Numbered from the stretch's first letter, positions 22,901-33,200 are shown. The stretch is DNA of 64,000 nucleotides from Asterias rubens (GCF_902459465.1 NC_047065.1:17275634-17339633), one strand, 5' to 3'. Numbers and translations are program-made. Notes: a model not told the origin generated them from the sequence alone.

Positions 22901-25900
22901 TTTATTATTTCTTTTTCTAAAATCCCATACAACGACATGAATTCTTGCTGATTAAGATTGTAATTAAGAACAATTCATTGTCCTTTTATTGATAGAATGA
23001 TAAATATTTTGTAGTTTCTTCTCCTTTCAATTTTTTTCTTATTATAAAATTTATTTATTTATTTACTTGTTTGTTGATGGATTCTGTTTATTTTATTGTT
23101 ATTATTATTTTGTTTATAAAATCCCTAACGATGACATGAGTTCTTGATGATTAAGATTGTAACTAAGAAGGTTTCATTGTCCTTTTATTAATAGAATGAT
23201 CGAGACGATAAATGCCTCTGAAGCCTGCAACCTGTACATCTCAGCCAGTGAAATAGCAGAGGTAAACTGTCATAAATGGTTGCTGGAAAAATATCCTGTA
23301 AATCGTCGTGGTTATGTCAAGGCCCAACTTTATAGAGCTGCTTAAAGGCAGTGAACACTATTAGTAATTACTGACTCAAAGTAATTATCAACATAAAACC
23401 TCACTTGGTAACGAGTAATGGGGAGAAGTTAATAGTATAAAACATTCTGAGAAACGGCTCCATCTGAAGTGATGTAGTTTTCGAGAAATAAGTAATTTTC
23501 AACAAATTTGCTTTCGAGATCTCAAGTTTAGAATTTGAGGTCTCGAAATCAAGCATCTGAAAGCACACAACTTCGTGTGACAAGGGTGTTTTTTATTTCA
23601 TTCATGTCTCGCAACTTTGACGACCAAATGAGTTCAAATTTTCACAGGTTTGTTATTTTATGCATATGCTTAGATACACCAAGTGAAAAGACTGGTCTTC
23701 GACAATTACCAATAGTGTCCACTGTCTTTAAGTAACAAAAAAAATAGCTAAGCACGATATCAATTTGCTTACCAGAATAATGTTATCTTCCGAAATAGCA
23801 TTCTGCATGTACCATTTGTGACTGGTATAATTTCTGTCATATTAAGGTAAACTTTTGACATTTTTAGTTGACCCTGGACAGCTTAGATAAATACATACAT
23901 GTAACATATTTACATGTACAGCCGCAATCACAAATAGTTTAAGTCAAATAAATATTCTGAGCATTAGAGGTCACCATTTTATCATCCGTCCGTAGCATTT
24001 GGAGGCTACACCGTTAAAGACACTGGACACTATTGGTAATTACTCAAAATAATTGTTAGCATATATGGAGAGCTGTTGATGGTATTAAACAGTGTGAGAA
24101 ACGGCTCCCTCTGGCGTGATGTAGTTTTCGAGAAAGAAGTAATTTTCCACTAAAATATTTGAATTTGATTTCGAGACCTTTAAAATAGACCAATCCATTA
24201 AGCTCCGCCCCATTGCGTATTGACCAATCACATTGCAACGAAGGTCCGACAAATAAGGTCCGACATGTGGCGCGTATCTTGGTGCGCGCAACATAGTTGT
24301 ACAGGAAGGCATTGAAGCGCCCCACGTGTTCTTGCTCATACGTGCGTTGTGGGCGGACCCTACTGGATCGGTCTAGATTTTGAGGTTCCGAAATCAAGCA
24401 TCTGAGACCACACAACTTCGTGTGACAAGTATTTTTATTTACTTTTTCCATTACTTTCTTGGAACTTCAGCGAGAAGACTGGTCTTTGACAATTACCATA
24501 GGTGTCCACTGTGTAAACACTATTGAATGAATGCTTACACTCTCATATTAATTAACTTGATGTTTCCCATTTAGAATGAGGAAAGGTTAAGACAAGCTGT
24601 GGAGTTGTTGAGTAAAGCAGCTAGACTCTCAGTCAAGGCAAGAGACTTTGACAAGGCTCTCCAACTACTTGAAAAAACAAGAAATCTGTACGACATTGTG
24701 GAGAACTTAGGAGCTGTTTATAAGGTAGGTTTAATGTCTGAAGTCCTAATGATCAGGGTCTTTCTCAGCTTAGAATAAAATCCTCCCCCGATAAAGACTC
24801 TGAGCTACAAGTCCTACAGTCTTGTGGATTTTCTCCCTAAATTCGAGCCCCAGCTGTGTATCAATCTTAATTTACGGCTAAGCAGAATGTGTTGTCATAA
24901 TACAAATCACTATGGCCGGAGTAGGCTCGGCTCCAGCCAGAATCTAACAATCCCTCGCACCAAGTCATATTCGAAACACCAACACACTCCAGACATTCAA
25001 GAGTAAATTAAAAACACATCTATTCTCTTTTCACTCATAAATGTCTTTTTAAAATGCGCTTTATAAGTCTCGTTTGTTATTGTATATTATTATGGTGAAA
25101 TGTACAAGTCGTCTTAAGATGAGTCTTGGTGTTGTGTGAAATTGAGTTCAGATCAGATTTAAACAGCGGCTCCGAGGTCAGATTCAGTTTCATCAACCGT
25201 TCATTTTCCAAAAGAGTCTTTATAAAAATTTGGAAAAAATAAGGTTCTTACCTCATTTTAAAATGGTATATATCGCCACTATGTTCCATATTTTTTTTTT
25301 TTTTTTTAACCAAATGTTCCACAATAATGATCTTTATGTTTTAGACAGAGAGTATTTCAATTCATTCATGAATTTTGTTGATATTGAATCAAACATCATT
25401 GGATTTTACCTTTTGTCCAGCACAAAACAAAATTCCTCTTTATACTGTTCAATGACTCATATCCCTGACTCTGTTTTCAGTTAATAGCTGTGACTGTACT
25501 TATCCATCTACACCGTAATGACTTCGTTGCTGCTAGCAAAGTCTGCCAGGTAGCCATGAGGTAAATATGTATACCTTTGTCAGAAATATTTTTTTGTAAA
25601 ATGAGGAGTTTCTTAGTTCAAAAATGGAGCCCTCAAAAGCCCTATAACCCTGTATCTCTTGTCCTGATTTTTTTTATTGCCTTTGGAAAAAAATAAAAAA
25701 TAAAAAGCCTACTAAACCCAACACTTTATGAACAAGTAGGTCAAGGACCAAATATCAGGCCTGGGGTGGATTTCACAAAGATTTTTAAACTAGTCTTATC
25801 TGGAGTTAGGACGACTCGTCCTAACTTAGGACTAGCCTTAAGCTTATAACATCTCCTAGGACTAGTCCTAACTCTTTGAAAAATCGATCCATGGTGCTTC

Positions 25901-26680
25901 ATTTCTAATCAGATTTATATTTGATCTGAACCTTTGATTGATATAGCGTTGATGGGTACGCCATGGATGAATGTTCAGTGCTTCTAGAGGAGCTTCTGGA
26001 AGGCTTTGACCAACAGGATCAAGAAGCCATCAACAAGGTCCTCTTGATGCCCTACTTCACCTATCTGGATAATGATGTACGTAAATATTTTAAATGAAAG
26101 TTGGAGTTGCCTCTTAAAGTAGATTAGGCTTTGAGATAATCCTCGGCACCTGCAGCAATTGCTGTGGTGCCCAGGGTCCAATTTCATGGCTCTGCTAACC
26201 GCTGAATTTTGCACTTACGATCACAATTTTCAATTGGCACGGAATCATAAATTTTCTACGCTAGCCTTGTAAACGTAGAATGCCTAGTAACTTAGAGCAT
26301 GCACGCAAACAAGCCAAAATTACCCGCTAACCCGCGAAGTACGCTATGATAAGCGCCGACTTCTGGTTAATACTCTAAGCAGAGCCATGAAAATTGGGCC
26401 CTGTGTTTTGGCTGTGGTGCCCTATGCAAGATTCCACAACAAACTGAAACTCAAAATGAAAGTCCTCCTGGCGAAGAAAATTACTGTGCCCCCTCAAGAG
26501 CGAAGTAAGAACTAATTTGTTGTCAACCTCTATCCCATCTAGTATGTGAAGCTTGCTAGGTCACTTCGTGTACCGGGTGGTGGAGGAAGTCGGCCCAAGA
26601 AGACTGCCGGGGGTGCATCAGGAGGACAAGATGGGGAGGAGGATGAGGAGGAGGATGAGTACGCTGGTGGACTCCTTTAA
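16962..26680 (+). CDS. NAPG: gamma-SNAP (NSF attachment protein gamma), 10 coding exons
   Basis: Coding exons: 16962-17020, 18086-18153, 19459-19543, 20854-20902, 22152-22261, 23195-23261, 24575-24724, 25481-25560, 25947-26076, 26543-26680. They join in phase to 311 aa, against 312 in human. An in-frame TGA lies eight codons before the ATG. Diagnostic segments include KALFHAGKAYEQAA, NEERLRQAVELLSKAARL, LIHLHRND, LLEGFDQQDQ and YFTYLDND, plus the acidic tail ending EDEYAGGLL (human EDEYSGGLC). The fold is a stack of TPR-like helical hairpins. The protein recruits NSF to SNARE complexes and is linked to endosomal/mitochondrial membrane traffic; this is family knowledge. The donor of exon 3 (GTATCC) is weak but gives the only in-phase join. 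Introns carry T1, T2 and T5 elements, a SINE and LINE remnants. Intron 5 contains a duplicated copy of the exon 6 acceptor. Confidence 0.5.
17585..17995 (+). pseudogene. LINE 3' end: reverse-transcriptase C-terminus and 3'UTR (NAPG intron 1)
   Basis: A 60-codon open stretch ends the element: RSYHPNKFQLITSRTQ, then FSFFPWTVSMWNTLPG and APSVIAFRKGV. This is the WNxLP C-terminal signature of many LINE ORF2 proteins. A LINE-like 3'UTR follows. The catalytic domain is absent, so the copy is 5'-truncated. Sequence at 17100-17580 may be further element or intron and was not resolved. Confidence 0.5.
18393..18604 (-). pseudogene. LINE-type reverse-transcriptase C-terminal remnant (NAPG intron 2)
   Basis: Minus-strand translation without a start codon reads GHCFRAKDQVIPDVLYW, LPCPNRGPRPLNYIDVIGRD, then NMMRDKHLWRDVV and a stop at 18393-18395. 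The spacing of GxRP, YID and a DKxLWR motif is that of the extreme C-terminus of LINE ORF2. Different LINE lineage from the remnants at 17585 and 39350. Confidence 0.5.
18979..19208. repeat. Inverted repeat with internal hairpin (NAPG intron 2)
   Basis: Outer arms TTTGGTCTCATAAGAT and ATCTTATGAGACCAAA are exact inverses. Near the right arm TCCAAACTTATCAATGTACTT faces AAGTACATTGATAAGTTTGGA (19145-19189), a near-perfect hairpin with a 2-base loop. Confidence 0.5.
19739..19884. mobile_element. M145 MITE (NAPG intron 3)
   Basis: GGAACGCTAGGTGGCAGCAG at the left and CTGCTGCCACCAAGCGTTC at the right; full length, about 145 bp. Confidence 0.5.
20425..20735 (+). repeat. tRNA-derived SINE (NAPG intron 3)
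   Basis: Head GGTGGCATGGTTGGCTTGTG with B-box GGTTCGATTCCCGGCC, then a body with GTGCCACAAGGGTTTTCCAG and TTTCCTCCCTCGG. Related body (GGGTTTTCCTCCCACTTCT) at 41022-41235. Confidence 0.5.
20965..21500 (+). repeat. Repeat H (GAGCTGCTTAAGCAG), interrupted by T5
   Basis: Host sequence AATATAGAGCTGC before and GCAGCAAAAAGCAGCTTAGC...CTATGCTTACCAAAATAAAG...GTGACTGGTGTCC after the insertion. Other copies: 23325-23860, 48580-48705, 49750-49905 and 59995-60190. Confidence 0.5.
20987..21358 (+). mobile_element. T5 element inserted in repeat H (NAPG intron 4)
   Basis: TTAAAGGGAAGGTACACG at the left and GGTACCTTCCCTTCAA at the right (one base off TTAA). The interior is T1-like (AGCCTGTGAACATTTGAGCT; CACAATGTTTTATACTATCA). 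It splits repeat H exactly at GAGCTGC-TTAA-GCAG. Confidence 0.5.
21655..21805 (-). repeat. tRNA-derived SINE family S, partial
   Basis: TTGGTTTTACCCTTGCACTG, TTTCCGAGTTCTTTGAAAAG and GGATTCAAACCATTGACC match the family body and B-box in minus orientation. Confidence 0.5.
21823..22091 (+). mobile_element. T2 element, left end missing (NAPG intron 4)
   Basis: AAGCGTTTGTAACCGTTTGT through a perfect hairpin: GGTCGGCCATTTATGGGAGT facing its inverse at 21980-22008. Right end GATCCAAGACGAAGTGTTCC then TTAA. Ends about 60 bases before exon 5. Confidence 0.5.
22300..22570 (+). repeat. SINE-like repeat with 3' tail (NAPG intron 5)
   Basis: GTGGCCGAGCGATCAGCAGA (A-box-like), GGTTCGCCTCAG (weak B-box), CAAGACACTTAACCATTGCT, and tail CAGCGCCTTGAGTACC...GTGCGCTGTATAAGACTTCG, the usual SINE 3' pattern. 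Confidence 0.5.
22735..22805 (+). repeat. Repeat IX fragment
   Basis: TTCGCTTTGCATTCGCAGGAA and GAACCAGGCTT match larger copies at 28205-28365 and 39908-40320 ("GCCTGG/TTCATACTTCCTGCG" ends). Confidence 0.5.
22836..23205 (+). repeat. Tandem duplication spanning the NAPG exon 6 acceptor
   Basis: A ~190-bp unit of intron 5 is present twice. TTCATTGTCCTTTTATTGATAG/AATGATA (site at 22995/22996) precedes the true TTATTAATAG/AATGATC (23194/23195) by 199 bases. Shared blocks include GATTAAGATTGTAA, AAATCCC and GACATGA. Confidence 0.5.
23325..23860 (+). repeat. Repeat H interrupted by T1 (NAPG intron 6)
   Basis: GGCCCAACTTTATAGAGCTGC precedes the TTAA; after the T1 element TAGCTAAGCACGATA, TTTGCTTACCAGAATAATG and GTGACTGGTATAATT continue repeat H. 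Confidence 0.5.
23342..23731 (-). mobile_element. T1 element, full length, in repeat H
   Basis: TTAAAGGCAGTGAACACTAT at the left, AGTGTCCACTGTCTTTAA at the right, with hairpin GAGATCTCAAG...GAGGTCTCG. TTAA is present on both sides. Confidence 0.5.
24014..24516 (-). mobile_element. T1 element interrupted by M190 (NAPG intron 6)
   Basis: TTAAAGACACTGGACACTAT at the left and AGGTGTCCACTGTGTAA at the right. The central hairpin is split at GAGACCTTTAAA by the M190 insertion, resuming at GATTTTGAGGTTCCG. Confidence 0.5.
24180..24376. mobile_element. M190 MITE nested in T1
   Basis: AATAGACCAATCCATTAAGC to ACTGGATCGGTCTAG. GC-rich interior GGCGCGTATCTTGGTGCGCG resembles the copy at 14708 in inverse orientation. 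Confidence 0.5.
24840..25040 (+). pseudogene. LINE C-terminal remnant, deleted and frameshifted (NAPG intron 7)
   Basis: LTIPRTKSYSK, then in another frame TFKSKLKTHLFSF, which is the closing motif of many LINE ORF2 proteins. The WNxLP segment between them is missing. Non-functional. Confidence 0.5.
25755..25893. repeat. Short inverted repeat, family VIII (NAPG intron 8)
   Basis: GGATTTCACAAAGATTTTTA at the left faces TTGAAAAATCGATCC at the right. The interior is built of TAGGACTAG / GTCCTAACT motifs. A related copy is at 49567-49690. Confidence 0.5.
26163..26405. repeat. G250 inverted-repeat element (NAPG intron 9)
   Basis: GGTCCAATTTCATGGCTCTG at the left and CAGAGCCATGAAAATTGGGC at the right; about 240 bp with GCTTAC/GTAAGC-type interior. 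Confidence 0.5.
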
Positions 26681-28204
26681 GACACGTCGAGACATGTCGA
26701 GACAATCAAGCAAGAGGTGTCACTTTTAACCCCAAATTCAAGCCCTGAAAATACATGTGAAATCCCAACTGGAAGTAACTATAAATTATAAAATTACACT
26801 TGCAGATACAACCATGTATGATATCTCTTTTGAGACGTGTTGGCTCTGAAAAGAGCCGGTGTATACTCTACTTCTTATTCTTTACACCATGCAAAGCTTC
26901 AAACACCATTTAAAAAGAACTGAATACCAAGTATAGATGATGAGTATATTTTTTTTTTTTAAGCGTGAGTAAAACTGAATTTGATGTTACAATTTGATCT
27001 TATTTTACCTCCCTATACACTCTATGGTGTTTGTTTGCATCAATGGCCAAGTCGATACAAAATAAGCCAGCTTTTTAAAATTTCGCTGCAGCACATAAAT
27101 CGTGTTCACACACGCCATCGTGTGGGCAAAATCACTGTAAATTCCGTTATGCTGCAATATCTCAGTTTCAATTGGTGTAAGTGCTCGCACTCCTTTTAAA
27201 CTTACTAAAGATCTGCATCTGCATCTGTTTAGTACTGTACAAATGCCTAGTGTGACTATCCCGTACAGATCGCGCGATGCAAGGAGGCGGTACACATTCA
27301 TTTTTGTTACAATTATGTAGATCAGCCAACTCAATTTTAAGTAGGTGATCCTTGAATTTTTGCAGAGTTGTTGCACCGCTGATCGTCTCGAGTAGTGACT
27401 TTTGGTCAAAGATAATAATGGAAGAAAGCTTCCCTTGAAATATTGCTTGCTTGGGTGCGGTAGTTTTTGCGAAAAAGAGTAAAACAATTTCACTAAAATA
27501 ATTTGAGCATGTACAACGGATTTATACAACTCACAAAACATTGCTCTGTGATTTTGTTACCTTTTTTCTCTCAAAATAAATTGATGACTAATAAAGCTGA
27601 AACTTCTACAGGTAATTTATGTTACATACGTCTTCATTCACATTGAGTAGGGATTAATGTCATGGCCAAAAATCTTGATCTACATAGGGTGTCAAAACCT
27701 TTTAATATCTTGTTTTTAGAATAGAAAATAGAAAGTTTTGTCTTTACAAATTTCCCAAAACCCTTTTCATACTAAAAAAAAAACCTTCCACAATCTTATA
27801 TTGTAGTCTTTGAAAATCTAATCTCACATTAATCCTATGAAATTACCAAGGTGCAATATTGTATGTCAAATTGTTTAGAAAAATCTTACGTTTAGGCTGA
27901 GTCATTGTAATCATAGAACTTAAGATCATATTTTGTACTATTACAACTTTGATTATAACATAATTTGTACTATTTTATCTTCGATTGTAACATTGTTAAT
28001 TAGTTTTGTCCTTGGTAGATATAAACCCTGCCTGATATATGGCAGAGGGAGTCATTCCTCCCCCACCCACCCCCCAAAAGTTCCCATTGGACAAAACCAA
28101 AACTCAAAATTGGTACATTACACCAGTCGCAGCCGGTTACACACATGTTTTAACTCCCCTATAGTCCGACACCATAATGTTCCAACACAGCATATTTTCC
28201 TAAT
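26681..28204 (+). other. NAPG 3'UTR and downstream sequence
   Basis: Mostly unannotatable AT-rich sequence. About 27160-27660 is a dispersed repeat (CTTGAAATATTGCTTGC...AAAAAGAGTAAAACAATTTC; TAGGGATTAATGTCATGGCC) also seen at 8640-8830 and inverted at 50600-50835. The 178-codon minus-strand frame here looks fortuitous. Confidence 0.5.
27575..27595 (+). terminator. Candidate polyadenylation signals for NAPG
   Basis: Two AATAAA hexamers (in CAAAATAAATTG and CTAATAAAGC) lie within 20 bases of each other, about 0.9 kb after the NAPG stop codon and before the COQ9 promoter. They are the best-placed signals seen, but AT-rich sequence gives many chance matches, and the intervening sequence includes repeat. 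Confidence 0.5.
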
Positions 28205-28365
28205 CCAAACCCTAAAAGCCTGTTTCATACTTCCTGTGAATGTGAAGCAAATGTTGACGTCACAAATGCGCGGCGAATACTTCTTCAAATATTGCTGTGA
28301 AAGGAGAGTTGTGATGTCAAACTGGCTTCGCAGTTGCATGAAGTATGAACCAGGCTTTACTCTTA
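28205..28365. repeat. Repeat IX, inverted-repeat element
   Basis: AAGCCTGTTTCATACTTCCTG at the left and CATGAAGTATGAACCAGGCTT at the right; about 155 bp, with GACGTCACAAATGCG interior. Confidence 0.5.
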
Positions 28366-28737
28366 CCCTACCTTAAAAAAATGTGTTTCACAATTAGGCA
28401 ATTTATCTTCAAGCAAACTTTACTCATAACTGTACATAGAATAGGGTTTGTATAGTAAACATTTAAAGTGTTTTTGTAACATATCTCCTTAGTGTGCATT
28501 TAGATGCAAGTTAAAGTCCTTAAATAAAAAAGAACATAAACTTGAAAAAGAAGTGTTTTTTCAAATTCCAGTTTAATTTTAAATCTGAGATTAGTATCAT
28601 CCATTTAAAGTTAAGTTAATTTCAATTTACTAAGAAAAACTTTCAAATGTTAAATGTTAAAATATTAAACCAAAGGGGATACTGATTGGGTAAAATTTAA
28701 ATTATTCACTTCAGGGTTGAACAATCCATTTACTAGA

Positions 28738-28806
28738 GTGGGATTTGAACCTGCAACCTCCAGATAAACGTGCCAGCGTTCTACCAACTGAGTCATCTAG
28801 CCCTGA
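28738..28806 (-). repeat. tRNA-like sequence (SINE head or tRNA pseudogene)
   Basis: Minus strand: A-box region TGACTCAGTTGGTAGAACGC, B-box GGTTCAAATCCC. The 5' and 3' acceptor strands pair poorly, so a functional tRNA is unlikely. Confidence 0.5.
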
Positions 28807-28841
28807 ATAATGACAGTCTCTCAAATATCTTTGTTTGGGGC

Positions 28842-29277
28842 TGGTGTCAGATGCAATTGTGTCCGCCATGCAATACTGTCCGCTCCGGACACTTTTGCAT
28901 TTGCAATCGTGTCCAGGGCTATGCAAAATTCGTCTGGTGGACATGTACATGACTGGCATGCACTGAACCTACGCAATGTGAGCATGAAAAATTTGTATTC
29001 ACTTTTTTTAATGATTGCAGCGACCGAACGTTTCCGATGACATTCATCACATGTACTTATCTTGTATGAAAAAAAAGGCAAACGTATTTTCCGTCGACCA
29101 GTGGCGTTTAATTCACTGCAAGGACGGTTTTGCACTGGGGCGGACACAACTGCATATGCAAATGTGTCTGGATGGACACACTTGCATTATGCAGCAGCGT
29201 CCGGGCGGACACGATGGCTTGTGCAATAATGTACTCCGGATAGTATTACAAAGAGGACATAAGTGCATGTGACACCG
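28842..29277. mobile_element. Inverted-repeat element with subterminal GTGTCC motifs
   Basis: Ends GGTGTCAGATGCAATTGTGT and the inverse of GGTGTCACATGCACTTATGT. TGCAnnnGTGTCC-type motifs recur many times within about 120 bases of each end in mirrored orientation, as in subterminal transposase-binding arrays. No transposase frame. Confidence 0.5.
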
Positions 29278-30185
29278 GCGTGAAGGTCCAAAGCTTTTTC
29301 ATTCTTTAACTGCTGTATAACCAGGGTTCACAATACAACCAAGTTTACAACAAATAAATAAAAAATTGTAATAATTCTGTGTATAATATTTATTATTTAA
29401 CCTATTGTGACTGTAAAATGACATGTGACATCTCTTACAATTAGGTTAGACTTGATATCATTTGATTATCCAGTGTTAATTATGTAGTATCAAAAATCAA
29501 ATATTGATTATCTTGTATTGATTATCTAGTATAGATTATCACGCATTGATACGATATTGTTAGAAACTAGGATAGCATCGTTCGTCACTCACATAAAAGG
29601 TGTTGTTTTTTTATAATTACGTTTAATGTAAATACTATTCTTGTGTGCCGATACAGGTTCATTAAAATACAAAAATATTATACTATTTAAGTCAGTTTTA
29701 TTCTTGTGTTGTCTTACATTTGGGAAGAGCTTCACATATCTTAACAGTTTAACACTTCCTATAGGGTACTGGTATGACAATTGCATGCTTCTCATAATTT
29801 CGTTTTCAAAGCTGGCAAAGCAAGACAATAGGCCTAATCCCCCAACCCACCACCCCGCAGTTGATCGTGACGACAGTTTTGTGTACCCTTCGGGCAGATA
29901 TTTTAGAGAGCAGGCGACTACAACAACCAAATTAGCATTGTCAAATCAAATGTGGTACAGAACTTTCTATCGTAACATCTCACAGCCCAAGTTTTTTGCC
30001 AAAAGATAGAAAACTATTGAAAATGAAAGCAATAAATGCACATTAAAAAAAAAAAGGTAGGACAGACAATACTTTTAATTCAAACAAAGTAGAAATGTTG
30101 AATTTGTTTGAAACAAAGCAACAAGTCTGGGAGGTATTTTACTTTAATTTAAATGTTGAATTTGGTTAAAACTAGCATTCGGCCG
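29278..30185. other. COQ9 upstream intergenic sequence
   Basis: At 29460-29560 the octamer-like unit TTGATTATC recurs about four times. The 122-codon frame at 29641-30009 has no recognisable domain. No gene supported. Confidence 0.5.
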
Positions 30186-30290
30186 GGTATAAAAACATGC
30201 TCGGTTTGTTTATCAACAAGGTTGAGGAATCGCCCCGCCCCCTTGGGCCAGCCATCCTTTCGTCGTAGAGGGCGTTATCAATAAAGCAAG
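30186..30290 (+). promoter_or_regulatory. COQ9: COQ9 proximal promoter / 5'UTR region
   Basis: Contains GTATAAAAACATG at about 30187-30199 as a possible TATA element, then GCCCCGCCCCCTTGGG (30232-30247), then GAGGGCG at 30268-30274, again 23 bases before the A of ATG. The ATG context is GCAAGATGGCAGC, close to a YY1 site at a translation start. The GC box and GAGGGCG arrangement copies that of NAPG. Where transcription starts relative to the TATA-like sequence cannot be told from sequence. Confidence 0.5.
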
Positions 30291-33200
30291 ATGGCAGCTT
30301 ACAGAGAACTTTGTTATGCAACAAGGTTACCGATCCGATCGCTGTTTTCACCTAAACAGAGAGCTCGAATTTTAATGAAAGGTAAATATTTGTGTGAGGG
30401 AAGTTTTCGGATCCAAGTTTTCTTTCAGTGTTTGTTTGTATTTTGATAAACCGTACAAGTTGTACGTGAATTTAAATCGATCCAAATAAACTAGCATACG
30501 CTGTCCATCCACCTCCATACACACACACAGTGACAGTCCCACCATGGAGCCTACCTCCAGCATGGTCACACTCACAGTGACAGTGTGACCATCCCATGTC
30601 CACTCCACTCCAGTCCAGTCCTAGCCCCACTTGTGTGGCAAAGGCTAGCTGAATCCTTGGATAACTTTCCGTATGGCGCCACCACTTTTTCACCCATTTT
30701 TTGCAAAAAGGTATATCTCATTGAGGTAAATTTAGATACTATTTTATTATTTCATATCGAATGAGAAAGTGGTGTCGCAATACAGAAACTTTTCCGAATC
30801 CTTAGCCACACGTCCACACCATTTCCTCATGCAGCTAAGAAATAAAAAAAAATTAAAAAAATCTGGCGCCTCCCCTACGACTCGAGCCACCCGGCAGTAT
30901 AAACCGGCTGAATGTGTTCACCTAACTCTTAGCTTGCTTTGTGTACCCGATTGGTACCCGGCGCAGCCATCTTGGAATATGCCAATCAGCATGACGTCAT
31001 CGGCCTGCCGAGCTGTGGGCCCGTGAGGGCGCGAATACGAATCAACGGCTGTTTTATGTGAATTAAGCTTGTGTACTTTTTACGTGCACGTGCTACATAT
31101 ATATCTATTTAAATCTTCATATGCTTAATTATTCTTTTGTTTTCTTCTGAGCGCTTAGAGACTTTCTTTTGGAGGTGTTAGGCGCTATAGAAATACGGTT
31201 GTTATTATTATTATTATTAGTAGTTCACTAAAAAATATCTTAGATAGATAGATTATAACAATGAAAAAGTGGTGGCACTGCCACTGATGCTAGGATATAG
31301 AAACTAGTTCACATTTTGATTTATGCATATAAAAATGGTACACAATTTGACTAATCTACCCTCTAGGTGCACATGCTCCAGGACGGTATGCCGCAGGGAA
31401 TTTATTGAGACGGTGCTCAACATCAAACTCTGGGAAGCAAACATTCAAGTGAGTTTCACTTCCTGAGAAATTTTAACACAATCTTCTTGGTTCTTTTTTT
31501 GTGGTACTTTATTTATTTATTTATTTTTAATTTTAATTTTTTTTATTTTATTTGGGGGCGGGGGGGGGGGGGGGGGCTGTGTGTAAGCCATTATACACTT
31601 TTGGGACAGAAAAAAAAAAGTTCAAAGATTTACAAATAATTTACAGGGTTAACAGAAGGTAATGGTGAAAGACTTCTCTTGAAATATTGTTCCATGAAAT
31701 GCTTTACTTTTTGAGAAAACATTAAAACAATATCAATTCTCGATAGCGAGAATTACGGATTTATAGTAAACACATGTCATGACACGACAAAACGCGCAGA
31801 AACAAGAGTGGGTTTTACCGTTATTTTCTCCCGACTCCAATGACCGATTGTGCCCAAATTTTCACAGGATTGTTATTTTATATAATAAGTTGTGATACAC
31901 GAAGTGTGGAACTTGGACTGTTTACCGAAAGCGTATAATGGCTTTAAATAGTTACAGTATAATGTAACAAAAACATAAATGGGTTGGTAAATTGGAACAA
32001 GATCAGTGATCAAATGGAATTCTAGAACTGAAGCAAAGGATGGCTCTTCTTAGAAAATACTTCAGCAAAAATGCATCATTGCAGTAGGGCCTACCTGCTG
32101 ATAAAACATAGGATTTCAAACTGCTTGAAGTTACTGGGAATCTCGGTGCTCTAGTGGTAAGAAGTCTACTTAAAGGCAGTGGACACTATTGGTAACTGTC
32201 AAAGACTAGCCGTCACAGTTGGTGTATCTCAACATATGCATAAAACAACAAACCTGTGAACATTTGATTTTAATCGGTCATCGAAGTTGCGAGATAATAA
32301 TGAAAGAAAAAGCACCCCTGTCGACTTCAGAGGGAGCCGTTTCTCACAATGTTTTATTACCATCAACCTCTCCCCATTACTCGTCATGAAGAAAGGCTTT
32401 ATGCCAATAATTATTTTGAGTAATTACCAATAGTGTCCACTGCCTTTAAGAATGAAACAGGTTGAGAGTTGAATCTCTCCTGAAAGGTTCATTATGCCTG
32501 TACTGAGTAGTGTACATCGCTTAGCACACATATAGGTGTTAGGGTAAAAAATAAATCTGCTGAAGAATGGCAAAGGTTGTGGTTTGGAATCCCAACCGAG
32601 TGATATGCCTGTGGATTTGTTTTAACAGGACTCAGGTGAAAGGGGGGGGGGGGTGTACTGGGTACTAGAGCGTAGCACTTATCGGTGTAAAGGGTCAAAC
32701 ACAAATAATGGTAACACTAGATTCCACATCAACATAATTTTTTATTCCTTCCTTCCTAAAGCCAAACGAAGAGTAACTACAGCACCTCTCAGGAAGCCGA
32801 CGAGCCCTTCTCATCAGAAGAGGAGCAGTCAGAAGAATCAGACACCGCAGCAGTCAGACAACTTGTTCTAAACTCGGCTCTAGAATTCGTCCCTGCATTC
32901 GGGTGGTCGGTCGATGCGCTATCGGAGGGGGCCAGGGCAGAGGGACTCCCGGGCGTGGCTCATGGAATGTTCCCCAGGGGTGGCGGGGATCTCGTTCATC
33001 ACTTTGTGAAAGAATGTAATGCCCAGCTGGCCGAGAAGCTGGCGAGAGAAGTGCAGGAGGAGACGGCGGAAGAAGAACAAGGCGGGAAAAGGTTTGTGTA
33101 TAATTTAATAGATGGAAATTTGCATATTAATTTGAATATTAATTTTTGGTTTTACCCATATTCCATCGATGTTTTTCCAGCACTGTATACTCAGTTCTTT

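Noticed and set aside
27005..27541. 178-codon minus-strand frame downstream of NAPG
   Set aside because: No recognisable domain, and part of it is a dispersed repeat also found near 8640 and 50600.
29641..30009. 122-codon plus-strand frame upstream of COQ9
   Set aside because: No domain or homology recognised, and it stays open by chance in AT-rich sequence; expression data could change this.
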